Shown here piece after piece: positions 16,193 to 22,544 of a stretch of 31,653 nucleotides of DNA (the stretch's first letter is position 1; the number at the start of each line of letters is the position of its first letter). The stretch is from positions 1 to 31,653 of the IMG/VR virus record IMGVR_UViG_3300035703_000310; one strand, 5' to 3'. The notes beneath the pieces were generated by a model, which saw only the letters and a list, made by a program, of their open reading frames with translations, did not search any database and was not told the DNA's origin. The position numbers and the translations under genes were made by a program. Source of the DNA: a virus.

Positions 16193-16381
16193 TTATGCCC
16201 CTGTCTGCTGCGCGTTTAATGCTTGGAGTGCCTTCATCCGCGCGGTTAGAAGTGCTGGCATTTCTGATAGTTGGTAGGGGTCTATTTCTTTGTATTGATG
16301 CGCCGCCCACCACGCATAGCGTTTGTCTCTCTGCGCCATCATGACCAAGTGGTCGAGAATTCGCTGCTGATAGTCGTTCAT
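16193..16381 (-). CDS. Small phage protein, unknown
   Basis: A 62-residue protein (MNDYQQRILDHLVMMAQRDK start) with Trp/Tyr-rich middle YAWWAAHQYKEIDPY. The ATG at 16381 overlaps the stop of the 37-codon gene upstream (ATGA), which decides this start over a longer frame to 16456. No known domain recognised. It belongs to the replication-recombination operon. Confidence 0.65.
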   Translation of the reverse strand: MNDYQQRILDHLVMMAQRDKRYAWWAAHQYKEIDPYQLSEMPALLTARMKALQALNAQQTGA

Positions 16382-16491
16382 CCACAAATATCCCCTGTCA
16401 TGTAGAGCGCCATCGTGATGGTGGCTAGTGGGTAATGCGCCGCACCCGCTTTCCACAGGTCGAGGATTTCATTCGCTTGGTGGCGTGTCAT
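16378..16491 (-). CDS. 37-residue phage protein
   Basis: A tiny gene starting MTRHQANEILDLWKAG and ending YMTGDICG. It overlaps the P-like gene upstream and the 62-residue gene downstream by four bases each (ATGA at both ends). That double coupling and the amphipathic helix make it a likely real gene rather than chance. Function unknown. Confidence 0.65.
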   Translation of the reverse strand: MTRHQANEILDLWKAGAAHYPLATITMALYMTGDICG

Positions 16492-16946
16492 GCTGCCTCC
16501 AACTCAATATGCAAGGCATTACGCGCCATCGCTAGGGTGGTTTGGTTCAGCTTCTCGCCGCCATTGAATCGCTGGATGATTAGCCGCGCCCATTCCCGCC
16601 CATCGGTGCGGGGTGCTGTTTTGGCGTTTGCAGCCAATGGTGCTAACTTCGCCAGTTCAGCCTTCACGCGCTCAGGGTCAGCCTTTGGCTCTGGCAATGC
16701 AGGCTTAGGCGCTGCTGGCGCTTGCTGGCACAATGCCTTGAACTGGATAAGGTTAGGGCAACGCTCCGGCAGGTTTTCCAATGCCCAAGCCACCGAATGC
16801 AGGTTGTTAGCGTAGCCACCAAGCTCACTCGCCCAGAACGATTTAACGGTGTTTGCATCCAAACCCTCCCACTGGCGCACCCATGCAGCGCCGTAGGTCA
16901 TAGCAAGCCGCCCAAATAAGCGGTCAATGGCAGGCAATGGCAACAT
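16488..16946 (-). CDS. Replication protein P-like
   Basis: A 152-residue protein: PAIDRLFGRLAMTYGAAWVRQW, then SVAWALENLPERCPNLIQFKALCQQAP, the segment shared by phage replication proteins of the lambda P type. A proline-rich linker and a C-terminal helix follow. It overlaps the end of the DUF1376 gene, as P follows O in lambda, which suggests a helicase-loading role. There is no ATPase motif, so it would recruit the host DnaB rather than act as a helicase. Confidence 0.65.
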   Translation of the reverse strand: MLPLPAIDRLFGRLAMTYGAAWVRQWEGLDANTVKSFWASELGGYANNLHSVAWALENLPERCPNLIQFKALCQQAPAAPKPALPEPKADPERVKAELAKLAPLAANAKTAPRTDGREWARLIIQRFNGGEKLNQTTLAMARNALHIELEAA

Positions 16947-17769
16947 GGTTTACCTCCAAGTCGAAGATTTCATACACATTCGAGCTTCGCGCCGCTACGG
17001 TTGGCGCAAACTCAGCCATTCGGTTTGCCTTCACCCGCGCATCACGCTCTGCGAAACTCTCGGCAATCGGCTGGCGCTTTAGCTGCTTGTTTGCCAGCCA
17101 CTCGGATTTAAAGCCTGCCCAACCAAGCTCACAGCACATACGCAGCCCTGCGTCCAGCGATAAGCCTGCCTGCTGCATTTCGCGCTCAAGCCCCGCCATC
17201 GCGGTTTCTGTCAGCGGCAGTCGTTTGGTTTTCCGCAGAATCAAAAAATCATCCCAAACCTTCAAATCAACATCGGCGGGTTTGGATACACACGCTGCGC
17301 TTTTGCGCTGCGCTGTATTCTTTGTATTTATTGGTTCTTGGTTCTTGGTTAATGGTTCTTGGTTCTTGGTTAGGGTTATTTCTGGAAACCCACAATTAAC
17401 CGTCTGGGTTTTTTCTGGGTTTTCTGCTGTAACCGTTTGGGTTTCTTTTCTTGGTCTGCCACCCTTGCTACCAACAATTCTGTTGTTTTCCGCTTTTTGA
17501 TGGTAGGCTGCAATCTCAGCATCGCAGCGTGTGTGTACCCAACCGCTTGCACCCAAAACAAAGAACTCTTGCAGCACTACCTCAACCGCCTGCACTTCTT
17601 CGGGTGTACGTGCGCCAGCCTTACGTGCCGCCGCCTTAATGTCTGCTGGCAATGGCTGCTCACTGGTGTAGTAAAGGTCAAGCAACAGGCGATATGCCCC
17701 ATGCTCAATGATGTTTAAATGGCGCGTTGCTGCTGCATAGTCGCCAATGTTGAACTTGTAATAATTCAC
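16924..17769 (-). CDS. DUF1376 replication initiator-like protein
   Basis: A 281-residue protein. Residues 1-105 match DUF1376: YYKFNIGDYAAATRHLNIIEHGAYRLLLDLYY, ADIKAAARKAGA, WVHTRCDAEIAAYHQKAENNR. A basic linker (SKGGRPRK) and a repeat-encoded stretch (LTKNQEP twice) follow, then a C-terminal domain with LKVWDDFLILRKTKR. The start codon is GTG at 17769, with AAGGA seven bases upstream. The gene occupies the position of lambda O, and the repeats within it may be the origin. The role as initiator is inferred from position and family context. Confidence 0.75.
   Translation of the reverse strand: MNYYKFNIGDYAAATRHLNIIEHGAYRLLLDLYYTSEQPLPADIKAAARKAGARTPEEVQAVEVVLQEFFVLGASGWVHTRCDAEIAAYHQKAENNRIVGSKGGRPRKETQTVTAENPEKTQTVNCGFPEITLTKNQEPLTKNQEPINTKNTAQRKSAACVSKPADVDLKVWDDFLILRKTKRLPLTETAMAGLEREMQQAGLSLDAGLRMCCELGWAGFKSEWLANKQLKRQPIAESFAERDARVKANRMAEFAPTVAARSSNVYEIFDLEVNHVAIACH
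17332..17372. repeat. 20-bp direct repeats, candidate origin iterons
   Basis: A 20-bp unit (TGGTTCTTGGTTCTTGGTTA) occurs twice, at 17332-17351 and 17353-17372, each itself built of GGTTCTT steps. It lies in the linker of the DUF1376 gene. Downstream, 17403-17455 has three CTGGGTTT or TTGGGTTT blocks in T-rich DNA. Iterons next to an easily melted tract inside the initiator gene resemble lambda ori within O. Confidence 0.5.
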
Positions 17770-17863
17770 TTATCCATCCTTAAAAGTTACATCCAATAAA
17801 GCAGACTGGCAGGCGCGGGATGGACGCGCTTTTCGGGAGCTACCCTAGCCATCTGGTTAAAAA
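17770..17863. other. Short intergenic segment before the DUF1376 gene
   Basis: It holds the GTG start's ribosome-binding site and a GCGCG-GGATGGA-CGCGC hairpin (about 17813-17829) without a long T-run in the operon direction. A 21-codon frame is present but unsupported. Confidence 0.4.
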
Positions 17864-18109
17864 TCAATTTGCCACCCACCCAAAGGTGAGCGTCCCGTTT
17901 CCCATCGAGCGCCTAAATGCCACCTGTGCGCGTCTGATGTAGCCATCTCTGGCGGCTTGGCTAAATACCTTTCCCCAATGCCGCAGGTCGGGTGGTGCAA
18001 TACCGTCCGTAATTGCCATTAGGGTTACTTCCTCTGCGCTGAATGGCTTGCCGCCAGACTTGCGAGAAAAGTTAATGAGGTAGCCCAATGCGTCCTTGTT
18101 AAAGTCCAT
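17864..18109 (-). CDS. Small early phage protein, unknown
   Basis: An 81-residue protein: MDFNKDALGYLINFSRKSGGKPFSAEEV, HWGKVFSQAARDGYIRRAQVAFR, ending TFGWVAN. The layout suggests a small winged-helix-like fold and similar proteins occur beside phage replication genes, but I cannot name a family. It is the last gene before the DUF1376 initiator in the rightward-type early operon. Confidence 0.7.
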   Translation of the reverse strand: MDFNKDALGYLINFSRKSGGKPFSAEEVTLMAITDGIAPPDLRHWGKVFSQAARDGYIRRAQVAFRRSMGNGTLTFGWVAN

Positions 18110-18156
18110 AATCCCCCCTGAGAAGAATGTTTGACTTAATGAAAAAGGGAAGAGCT

Positions 18157-18408
18157 ATGACGCTGGACGAAATCAACGCAACCCGAATATTTGTTTTACA
18201 AAATGCAATTGGTGCGCTCATAGTTACTCACCCCGACCCTTCACAATTCGCCCAAGCCTTCGGGCTTTTAGTTGGGATGCAGCAAATGGGTCATATCGCA
18301 AACCCGCAATCGAGATATGACGTTCGCGCCGTCTCTCTAGAGTTTTCGCAAGAGTTGTTAAAGCTGGCAGACGACGAGGTAAAACGCCGCGCTGAAAAGC
18401 ATCCCTGA
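18157..18408 (+). CDS. Possible plus-strand small phage protein
   Basis: An 83-residue frame (from 18127 it would be 93) with AGGGA six bases before the ATG at 18157. The sequence reads like a real helical protein: VLQNAIGALIVTHPDPSQFAQAF, then a C-terminal helix SLEFSQELLKLADDEVKRRAE. However, it lies against the direction of the operon and overlaps a minus-strand frame at 18224-18451 that fits the operon better by spacing. Only one is likely real; protein texture favours this one. Confidence 0.5.
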   Translation: MTLDEINATRIFVLQNAIGALIVTHPDPSQFAQAFGLLVGMQQMGHIANPQSRYDVRAVSLEFSQELLKLADDEVKRRAEKHP

Positions 18409-18451
18409 TAGAGATTCGTCCGAACTTGTTATCAATTTCTGATGTATCCAT
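18224..18451 (-). CDS. Alternative minus-strand frame, Arg-rich
   Basis: A 75-residue frame starting two bases after the previous stop, with AGAGG five bases before its ATG, so spacing and ribosome-binding site fit the operon. The product is Arg/Leu-rich and lacks a recognisable domain, and the opposite strand encodes a more protein-like sequence. Listed as the competing interpretation. Confidence 0.25.
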   Translation of the reverse strand: MDTSEIDNKFGRISIRDAFQRGVLPRRLPALTTLAKTLERRRERHISIAGLRYDPFAASQLKARRLGRIVKGRGE

Positions 18452-18452
18452 G

Positions 18453-18608
18453 TCAACCTCTTAGTGGCCTGCCCTGAATACGTGCGGTCTTGTCAGCGTC
18501 TGCCCTGGTGCCCAATGGCAGGCAGAACGGACTATTATGGTTATCCCGCAGAATCTTGGCTGTGCGTTCGGCTGCGGTCATGGGCTTTTTGGGTTGCTTA
18601 GTGGTCAT
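18453..18608 (-). CDS. 51-residue early phage protein
   Basis: A short gene starting MTTKQPKKPMTAAERTAKIL, ending RIQGRPLRG. The ATG overlaps the preceding stop by four bases (ATGA). The basic, lysine-rich N-terminus suggests nucleic-acid contact, but no family is recognised. Confidence 0.6.
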   Translation of the reverse strand: MTTKQPKKPMTAAERTAKILRDNHNSPFCLPLGTRADADKTARIQGRPLRG

Positions 18609-18847
18609 TCACTCGCCCCCATCTCGCCCAGTAGTCGCCCTTGCGTTTCAATCAGGCGAAGCCGATCATTTGCAACATGAGCCGAATAAACCTTCCCCGT
18701 TGCTGCTTTGAACAACAACTCACGAACGATGTCGCTTGGGTGACATTTGGCTGCAATAGCCAATTCGCGGATGTAATCAACAAACGCTTCGGGGACGGTT
18801 GTTTTGCATTCTTCAGTGAGCTTGCCGATGTGGAGTTGGAGTTCCAT
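18605..18847 (-). CDS. Small early protein, possibly ribbon-helix-helix-like
   Basis: An 80-residue protein. The segment TTVPEAFVDYIRELAIAAKCHPSDIVRELLFKA has the strand-helix-helix pattern of ribbon-helix-helix DNA-binding proteins. It is the first gene after the Cro-like gene, a position often held by CII-like or other early regulators. Identity is uncertain. Confidence 0.6.
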   Translation of the reverse strand: MELQLHIGKLTEECKTTVPEAFVDYIRELAIAAKCHPSDIVRELLFKAATGKVYSAHVANDRLRLIETQGRLLGEMGASE

Positions 18848-19027
18848 TTATGCAACTCCCTTGAGCTTCTTCTTGGTTGCTGTGTACTTGAGCGTCAAGG
18901 CAACATCCCACGGCTTTGGCAATCCACGTTTGCGCCAGTTGCTAACCACGTTTTGTTTGATTCCGAGCGTTTTCGCAAGGGCATTTACGCCCCCTTCGGT
19001 TTTGATTGCGATTTCCAAAATATTCAT
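18848..19027 (-). CDS. Cro-like helix-turn-helix repressor
   Basis: From the ATG at 19027 the product is 59 residues: MNILEIAIKTEGGVNALAKTLGIKQNVVSNWRKRG in outline, a helix-turn-helix of the YdaS/Cro type at residues 13-33, with a basic tail. The longer frame starting at 19066 would begin upstream of the promoter and is rejected. The predicted transcript starts at about 19028, making the mRNA nearly leaderless. It would oppose the S24 repressor and commit to lytic growth. Confidence 0.82.
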   Translation of the reverse strand: MNILEIAIKTEGGVNALAKTLGIKQNVVSNWRKRGLPKPWDVALTLKYTATKKKLKGVA

Positions 19028-19034
19028 GCCGCGA

Positions 19035-19062
19035 ATTTTATCACGTTCGTGAGTAATGTCAA
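19035..19062 (-). promoter_or_regulatory. pR-like early promoter
   Basis: On the minus strand TTGACA (19062-19057), a 16-bp spacer and TAAAAT (19040-19035) form a strong sigma70 promoter driving the Cro-like gene and, presumably, the replication and late genes. Operator copies cover both the -10 and the -35. Confidence 0.88.
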
Positions 19063-19075
19063 TCACGTTTGTTAT
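19039..19075. promoter_or_regulatory. Operator pair between cro-like and repressor genes (OR-like)
   Basis: Two 15-bp sites: TATCACGTTCGTGAG (19039-19053), nearly a perfect palindrome around TCACG-TT-CGTGA, and AATCACGTTTGTTAT (19061-19075), centres 22 bp apart. The same motif recurs at 22188-22227. They would be bound by the S24 repressor and the Cro-like protein. Confidence 0.75.
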
Positions 19076-19092
19076 GTCATCATCAAAAAATT

Positions 19093-19758
19093 ATGAAAAC
19101 AATTGCAGAACGCTTAAAAATTAGCCGCGAAGCTAAAGGCTGGTCACAAGCTCAGTTGGCTATTGCCGCCGGTGTAAGCACGGGAACAATTGGCAATATT
19201 GAATCTGGCGCACGACAATCAAAAGGTAGCCTTCCGCAAATTGCCGAGGCTTTAGGCTGTTCAGGAAAATGGCTTGCTACAGGCATTGGTGAAATGCATC
19301 CACCGGCACTACCTCAAGAAATAAATCTTGAAAACAATCCTGATTACCCTGCTATCCGTCGTGTGCGATTCAAAATATCGGCGGGCGCATCCGGCTTTGG
19401 TGTTGATTATTCAGACGATGACGCTGCACCGATAGTTTTTCAGCGGGTTTGGTATGAACGTAGATCGTTGAAACCAGAGAAACTTTTTGCCATCAAAGTC
19501 AGAAATAGCAGTATGGAGCCGGGTCTATACGATAGTGATACGGTTGTGGTTAATACCGCAAGCACTACACCAAGGGACGGGATTGTGTTTGCTGTGAACT
19601 ATGAGGGTGAGCTTGTTATTAAGCGCCTGTTGCGTGATGCAGGCGCATGGTGGCTATGTAGCGATAACCCTGACCAGCACAAATACCCTCGCAAGCGCAT
19701 GTCTGATGAGTGCTTCATCATTGGTGAAATCGTACACAAACAGTCCGAGCGCATTTAG
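19093..19758 (+). CDS. CI-type repressor with S24 self-cleavage domain
   Basis: From MKTIAERLKISREAKGW the protein has 221 residues. Residues 5-60 are a helix-turn-helix (WSQAQLAIAAGVSTGTIGNIE). The C-terminal LexA-like domain shows the Ala97-Gly98 cleavage site (KISAGASG), catalytic Ser140 (NSSMEPG) and Lys177 (GELVIKRL), with the same 37-residue spacing as LexA. DNA damage should therefore trigger RecA-aided self-cleavage and induction. The start at 19093 is chosen for homology, since the frame from 19069 adds unrelated residues. No ribosome-binding site is visible before the ATG. The two genes after it probably share its transcript. Confidence 0.94.
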   Translation: MKTIAERLKISREAKGWSQAQLAIAAGVSTGTIGNIESGARQSKGSLPQIAEALGCSGKWLATGIGEMHPPALPQEINLENNPDYPAIRRVRFKISAGASGFGVDYSDDDAAPIVFQRVWYERRSLKPEKLFAIKVRNSSMEPGLYDSDTVVVNTASTTPRDGIVFAVNYEGELVIKRLLRDAGAWWLCSDNPDQHKYPRKRMSDECFIIGEIVHKQSERI

Positions 19759-19779
19759 GCAAAAGATTTTGTAAAACAC

Positions 19780-20511
19780 ATGATTCAAACCAGTTTTCTT
19801 AAAGTTATTGTAACAAGTGAGATTGCCAGTCCTTTCGAAGAAACCAAAGCTCTTAAAATAATTAGCAAATGTGATGATAACTACGAATACGCCACCAAGC
19901 GATTAATTGACGGCGCAAAAATTCCAATCAGTGAATGGGTTGGTTATCATTTGTGGAGGGCATGTGGCTTACCCACTCCAGAGTTTGCCATCTTACATTA
20001 CACAGATCAGCGTCCACCAGCATTTGGTTCACGTATTGAGGTTGCCTACAGCGAGTCCCCTAAAGAAGACAACGTAAGGATTGCAAATTTCTTTCGACCT
20101 CACCTACCAGCAATAGCAAAGATTTATCCAGTAGACGCGTTTTTGCCCAATATTGACCGTCATGGGCGAAATTTTCTTGTGCGGCACGCTATCACTACAC
20201 CTACCCTACTTAGCATAGACTATTCCCATGCTTGGGTTCAGACTGGTCTCCCATTCGGCAACACGACAAGACTCGAAAAAAGTAACACCCAGAAATGGTG
20301 GAAACACTTTCAAGGTAGAATGAACGCAAAAGTAGACTTTAGTGCTCTCGAAAAAATTGAGAATTTATCGGATGATTGGTTAAGTATAGTCATAACCTCT
20401 GCACCCGAGGAATGGATCAAAAGTCTTAATATTGATTTAATTGACGAATTCTGGAGAAACAACAGAGTTTCCAGAATACAGTTTGCAAAAGACTGGATTA
20501 CGAGATCATGA
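19780..20511 (+). CDS. HipA-like kinase (HipA_2 type)
   Basis: A 243-residue protein of the short HipA-like kinase family. VGYHLWRACGLPTPEFAIL (53-72) is the usual N-lobe helix and turn. YPVDAFLPNIDRHGRNFLV carries the catalytic loop (Asp126, Asn131), and LLSIDYSHAW the metal-binding Asp147. No HipB-type antitoxin is adjacent; instead the gene overlaps a DUF3037-like gene by ATGA. It lies 21 bp after the repressor gene with no promoter between, so it should be expressed in the lysogen. Possible roles are kinase toxin, defence against other phages, or lysogenic conversion; target unknown. Base composition is more AT-rich than the flanking phage genes. Confidence 0.82.
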   Translation: MIQTSFLKVIVTSEIASPFEETKALKIISKCDDNYEYATKRLIDGAKIPISEWVGYHLWRACGLPTPEFAILHYTDQRPPAFGSRIEVAYSESPKEDNVRIANFFRPHLPAIAKIYPVDAFLPNIDRHGRNFLVRHAITTPTLLSIDYSHAWVQTGLPFGNTTRLEKSNTQKWWKHFQGRMNAKVDFSALEKIENLSDDWLSIVITSAPEEWIKSLNIDLIDEFWRNNRVSRIQFAKDWITRS

Positions 20512-21338
20512 AAAATGTAGCTAAAACGTATGTGATTGAGTACGTACCATACGCCCACCGCAACGAAAGATGTGCAGTTGGTCTATTGTGTGTTACCGCA
20601 AATCACTCGTGCACCATTCATGTAGCAAATCAACTAAGGAAAGCAAAAACTATCAACCCAAGTTGTGATGTGGAGTCATTACGCGCAGCGCTTGCCTCCA
20701 TTGCAGTTGAATTATCCCAAGATATTGATCTATTAGAACTTTATCAATCAGGCTTCTCTGGCATCAAGATTGCGTCCGATGCTGGATCAATTAGTTACGC
20801 CAATCAGGATGAATTGGATGAAGGTGTCAAATGGTCTATGGCAGTTGCAGTTGAACCAATTAAGGCAAAACCAACTAGGGAGCGCCCTAGCATTTCTCGC
20901 TTATTCATAGATATCAAAAACTCTTTTGATGCTTACGGCTGGATGGGACACACTGGACATAGTCTATCGGATCATCGGATTATTCCAAGATATCCGCTAT
21001 TAGCCGACGAAGGTCTAACAGTTGATTTTGCACTGAAAAACGGATCATTTCACTGCCTGCAAACGGTCGATTACCGGCACAATCCCGCCCAAAAACGCAC
21101 AGAAGCAAATGCAAAACTTTTGACGCTTGGCATGGCTCAACATCTGACCGGTCATACGACTCAAAAATACACACTCATTGCTGGCACCGACTCCCCCGAA
21201 TCAAAAACAGGTTTGAAACTAGCCGAACGTGTAAGTAACGATGTTTTTGTTCACGAAAGTGCTGAGGATATGAATCGGTTACTTGACATCATTGCCAAAG
21301 CTATGGGTCAAGACGGCTTTGAAAAGTTAACCACATAG
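20508..21338 (+). CDS. DUF3037-like partner of HipA-like kinase
   Basis: A 276-residue protein. The N-terminus KTYVIEYVPYAHRNERCAVGLLCV resembles DUF3037, a domain found next to or fused to HipA_2 kinases. The C-terminal half has an alpha/beta pattern ending in an amphipathic helix. Four-base overlap with the kinase gene argues for a two-protein module. There is no helix-turn-helix, so it does not look like a HipB-like repressor. Function is unknown; the pairing is recognised from known gene neighbourhoods. Confidence 0.72.
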   Translation: MKNVAKTYVIEYVPYAHRNERCAVGLLCVTANHSCTIHVANQLRKAKTINPSCDVESLRAALASIAVELSQDIDLLELYQSGFSGIKIASDAGSISYANQDELDEGVKWSMAVAVEPIKAKPTRERPSISRLFIDIKNSFDAYGWMGHTGHSLSDHRIIPRYPLLADEGLTVDFALKNGSFHCLQTVDYRHNPAQKRTEANAKLLTLGMAQHLTGHTTQKYTLIAGTDSPESKTGLKLAERVSNDVFVHESAEDMNRLLDIIAKAMGQDGFEKLTT

Positions 21339-21339
21339 A

Positions 21340-21375
21340 ATTCGTTTCGCATCTTAATTATGATACGAAACGAAT
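21340..21375. terminator. Hairpin between convergent genes, probable bidirectional terminator
   Basis: A 14-bp inverted repeat with one mismatch (ATTCGTTTCGCATC, eight-base loop, GATACGAAACGAAT) sits between the convergent DUF3037-like and higA genes. It could end both transcripts, though neither side has the usual long T-run, so a factor-binding or recombination role is possible. Confidence 0.5.
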
Positions 21376-21384
21376 GCAGCGCGG

Positions 21385-21795
21385 CTAAACCGTCAAAGCT
21401 TCCATAGGCACCCCAAACCGCTGTGCCAATGCTTTGACCTGACGCAAATTAAGGTTGCGTCTGCCGTGTAGCACGTCAGATACCACGCTTTGCGCGCCTA
21501 TTTCGGGCAAATCAGACTGGCGCAAGCCGTGTTGCTCCATTAAAAAAGCCAACCGTGTAGCGGGGGTGCTGTTGTCTGGCCAAGGGTAGGCAGCAGCCTC
21601 GTATTCTCTAATGCGGTCGGCCACCAAATTGACCAGTGTAAAAATGGGGTGGTGCTGGTCTGCGCTAAATCGCTCAAAGCACTCATCCACAAAGGCCAGC
21701 AGCTCGGCATGGTGGGCATCGTCACGCACGGGTGCAGCCAAGCCCAAGGCGGAATGCACCACATTCCAAGTATCGAGTATGTTGCTTATATTCAT
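21385..21795 (-). CDS. higA: HigA family antitoxin
   Basis: A 136-residue antitoxin. The C-terminal helix-turn-helix is RLAFLMEQHGLRQSDLPEIGAQSVVSDVLHGRRNLNLRQVKAL in outline, and the N-terminal region ADRIREYEAAAYPWPDNSTP is the HigB-binding part typical of this subgroup. The start at 21795 is preferred over 21801 because AAGGAG lies seven bases before it and because it makes an ATGA overlap with higB. It should neutralise HigB and repress the operon through the palindrome at 22091-22111. Confidence 0.93.
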   Translation of the reverse strand: MNISNILDTWNVVHSALGLAAPVRDDAHHAELLAFVDECFERFSADQHHPIFTLVNLVADRIREYEAAAYPWPDNSTPATRLAFLMEQHGLRQSDLPEIGAQSVVSDVLHGRRNLNLRQVKALAQRFGVPMEALTV

Positions 21796-22082
21796 TTCCA
21801 TGCTCCTTTGTCGTATTCGCCATGCGTTAACACGGCTTTAACCCATACCAGTCCCGGGTGAAAGGCAATACCCGCAATCAGCCGGTACTTGTTGCCGCCA
21901 ATATTAAAAACATAACGCTCGCCCACCTTGTCCACCGATGCAAACGTGGCCTTGAGTTGCGCAAAGTTTGCAAAGCTGCCCGCCTCTATTAACCGCCTGA
22001 AGTCCTGCAACGGCTGATCGGCATCGGGATACTTTGCACCAAACTCGCGCAGTGTCTTGTTGGATATGAGCTTCATAGACAT
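21792..22082 (-). CDS. higB: HigB family toxin (mRNA interferase)
   Basis: A 96-residue RelE-superfamily toxin: MKLISNKTLREFGAKYP start, FANFAQLKATFASVDKVG, then the RYVFNIGGNKYRLIAGIAF core and VWVKAVLTHGEYDKG end, all typical of the HigB family that cuts ribosome-bound mRNA. The predicted transcript starts at 22082, exactly the A of the ATG used here; ATG at 22076 is an alternative. The frame from 22100 would need translation of the promoter. In this operon the toxin gene precedes the antitoxin gene, as usual for HigBA. Confidence 0.93.
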   Translation of the reverse strand: MSMKLISNKTLREFGAKYPDADQPLQDFRRLIEAGSFANFAQLKATFASVDKVGERYVFNIGGNKYRLIAGIAFHPGLVWVKAVLTHGEYDKGAWK

Positions 22083-22088
22083 GAATGG

Positions 22089-22111
22089 ATTATATAGCAA
22101 ACTGCTATATA
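22089..22111 (-). promoter_or_regulatory. higBA promoter and operator
   Basis: A consensus TATAAT -10 (22094-22089, minus strand) overlaps a perfect 9-bp inverted repeat, TATATAGCA-AAC-TGCTATATA (22091-22111). The -35 is weak. The palindrome is the natural site for HigA autorepression. Confidence 0.82.
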
Positions 22112-22187
22112 CATCACCTACCTTTCCCGTTATTCCCCGCTATTGCCCGCTATTACCCAAAAAATTAGAGTAATCAGTCTAATTTAT

Positions 22188-22231
22188 TATCACATTTGTG
22201 TGTGAATTATTACTCACGTATGTGATAATAC
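22188..22231 (+). promoter_or_regulatory. pL-like early promoter with operator pair (OL-like)
   Basis: Operators TATCACATTTGTGTG (22188-22202) and CTCACGTATGTGATA (22213-22227) match the pair at 19039-19075. The -10 is GATAAT (22224-22229) or TAATAC (22226-22231) with a poor -35. The block ATTACTCACGNNNGTGATAA is shared almost exactly with the pR-like promoter read on its own strand. It would drive the plus-strand recombination operon and be shut off by the S24 repressor. Confidence 0.75.
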
Positions 22232-22446
22232 ACCCATGCCGCAAACAAGCTAAGACGGTATGACCGCTAGGACTACATCAACCCCAACGATGTACGAGTG
22301 CGAGGGGGTGAGGACGATCTTGAGCCGAGTGCCATCGAGCATAAACGATTATCAGTGCAAGCAGCCACGCGATGCTGCAAGCCACTAGCAATAGTGGCAT
22401 CAATTAAGCGCATTCGATGAGTGCTTTTAATTGGTGATGTTGCTGC

Positions 22447-22477
22447 CAACGGGTTAGCGCCGTTGTTTTTTTGTTTT
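22447..22477 (+). terminator. Leader terminator 1
   Basis: CAACGG and CCGTTG form a 6-bp stem with a seven-base loop, followed by TTTTTTTGTTTT. It is a good intrinsic terminator located before any gene of the operon. Confidence 0.82.
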
Positions 22478-22544
22478 CATTTAATGCTCCATTTAGAAAC
22501 ACTGCTTTATGTGAACAGCAGCATCACCTAACTACATCAACCCG

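Noticed and set aside
17782-17847. 21-codon minus-strand frame (MARVAPEKRV start)
   Set aside because: Too short, with no ribosome-binding site or coupling to neighbours.
22236-22253. Five-codon frame MPQTS at the predicted early transcript start
   Set aside because: Probably chance; not long enough to call, and its only interest is the coincidence with the start point.
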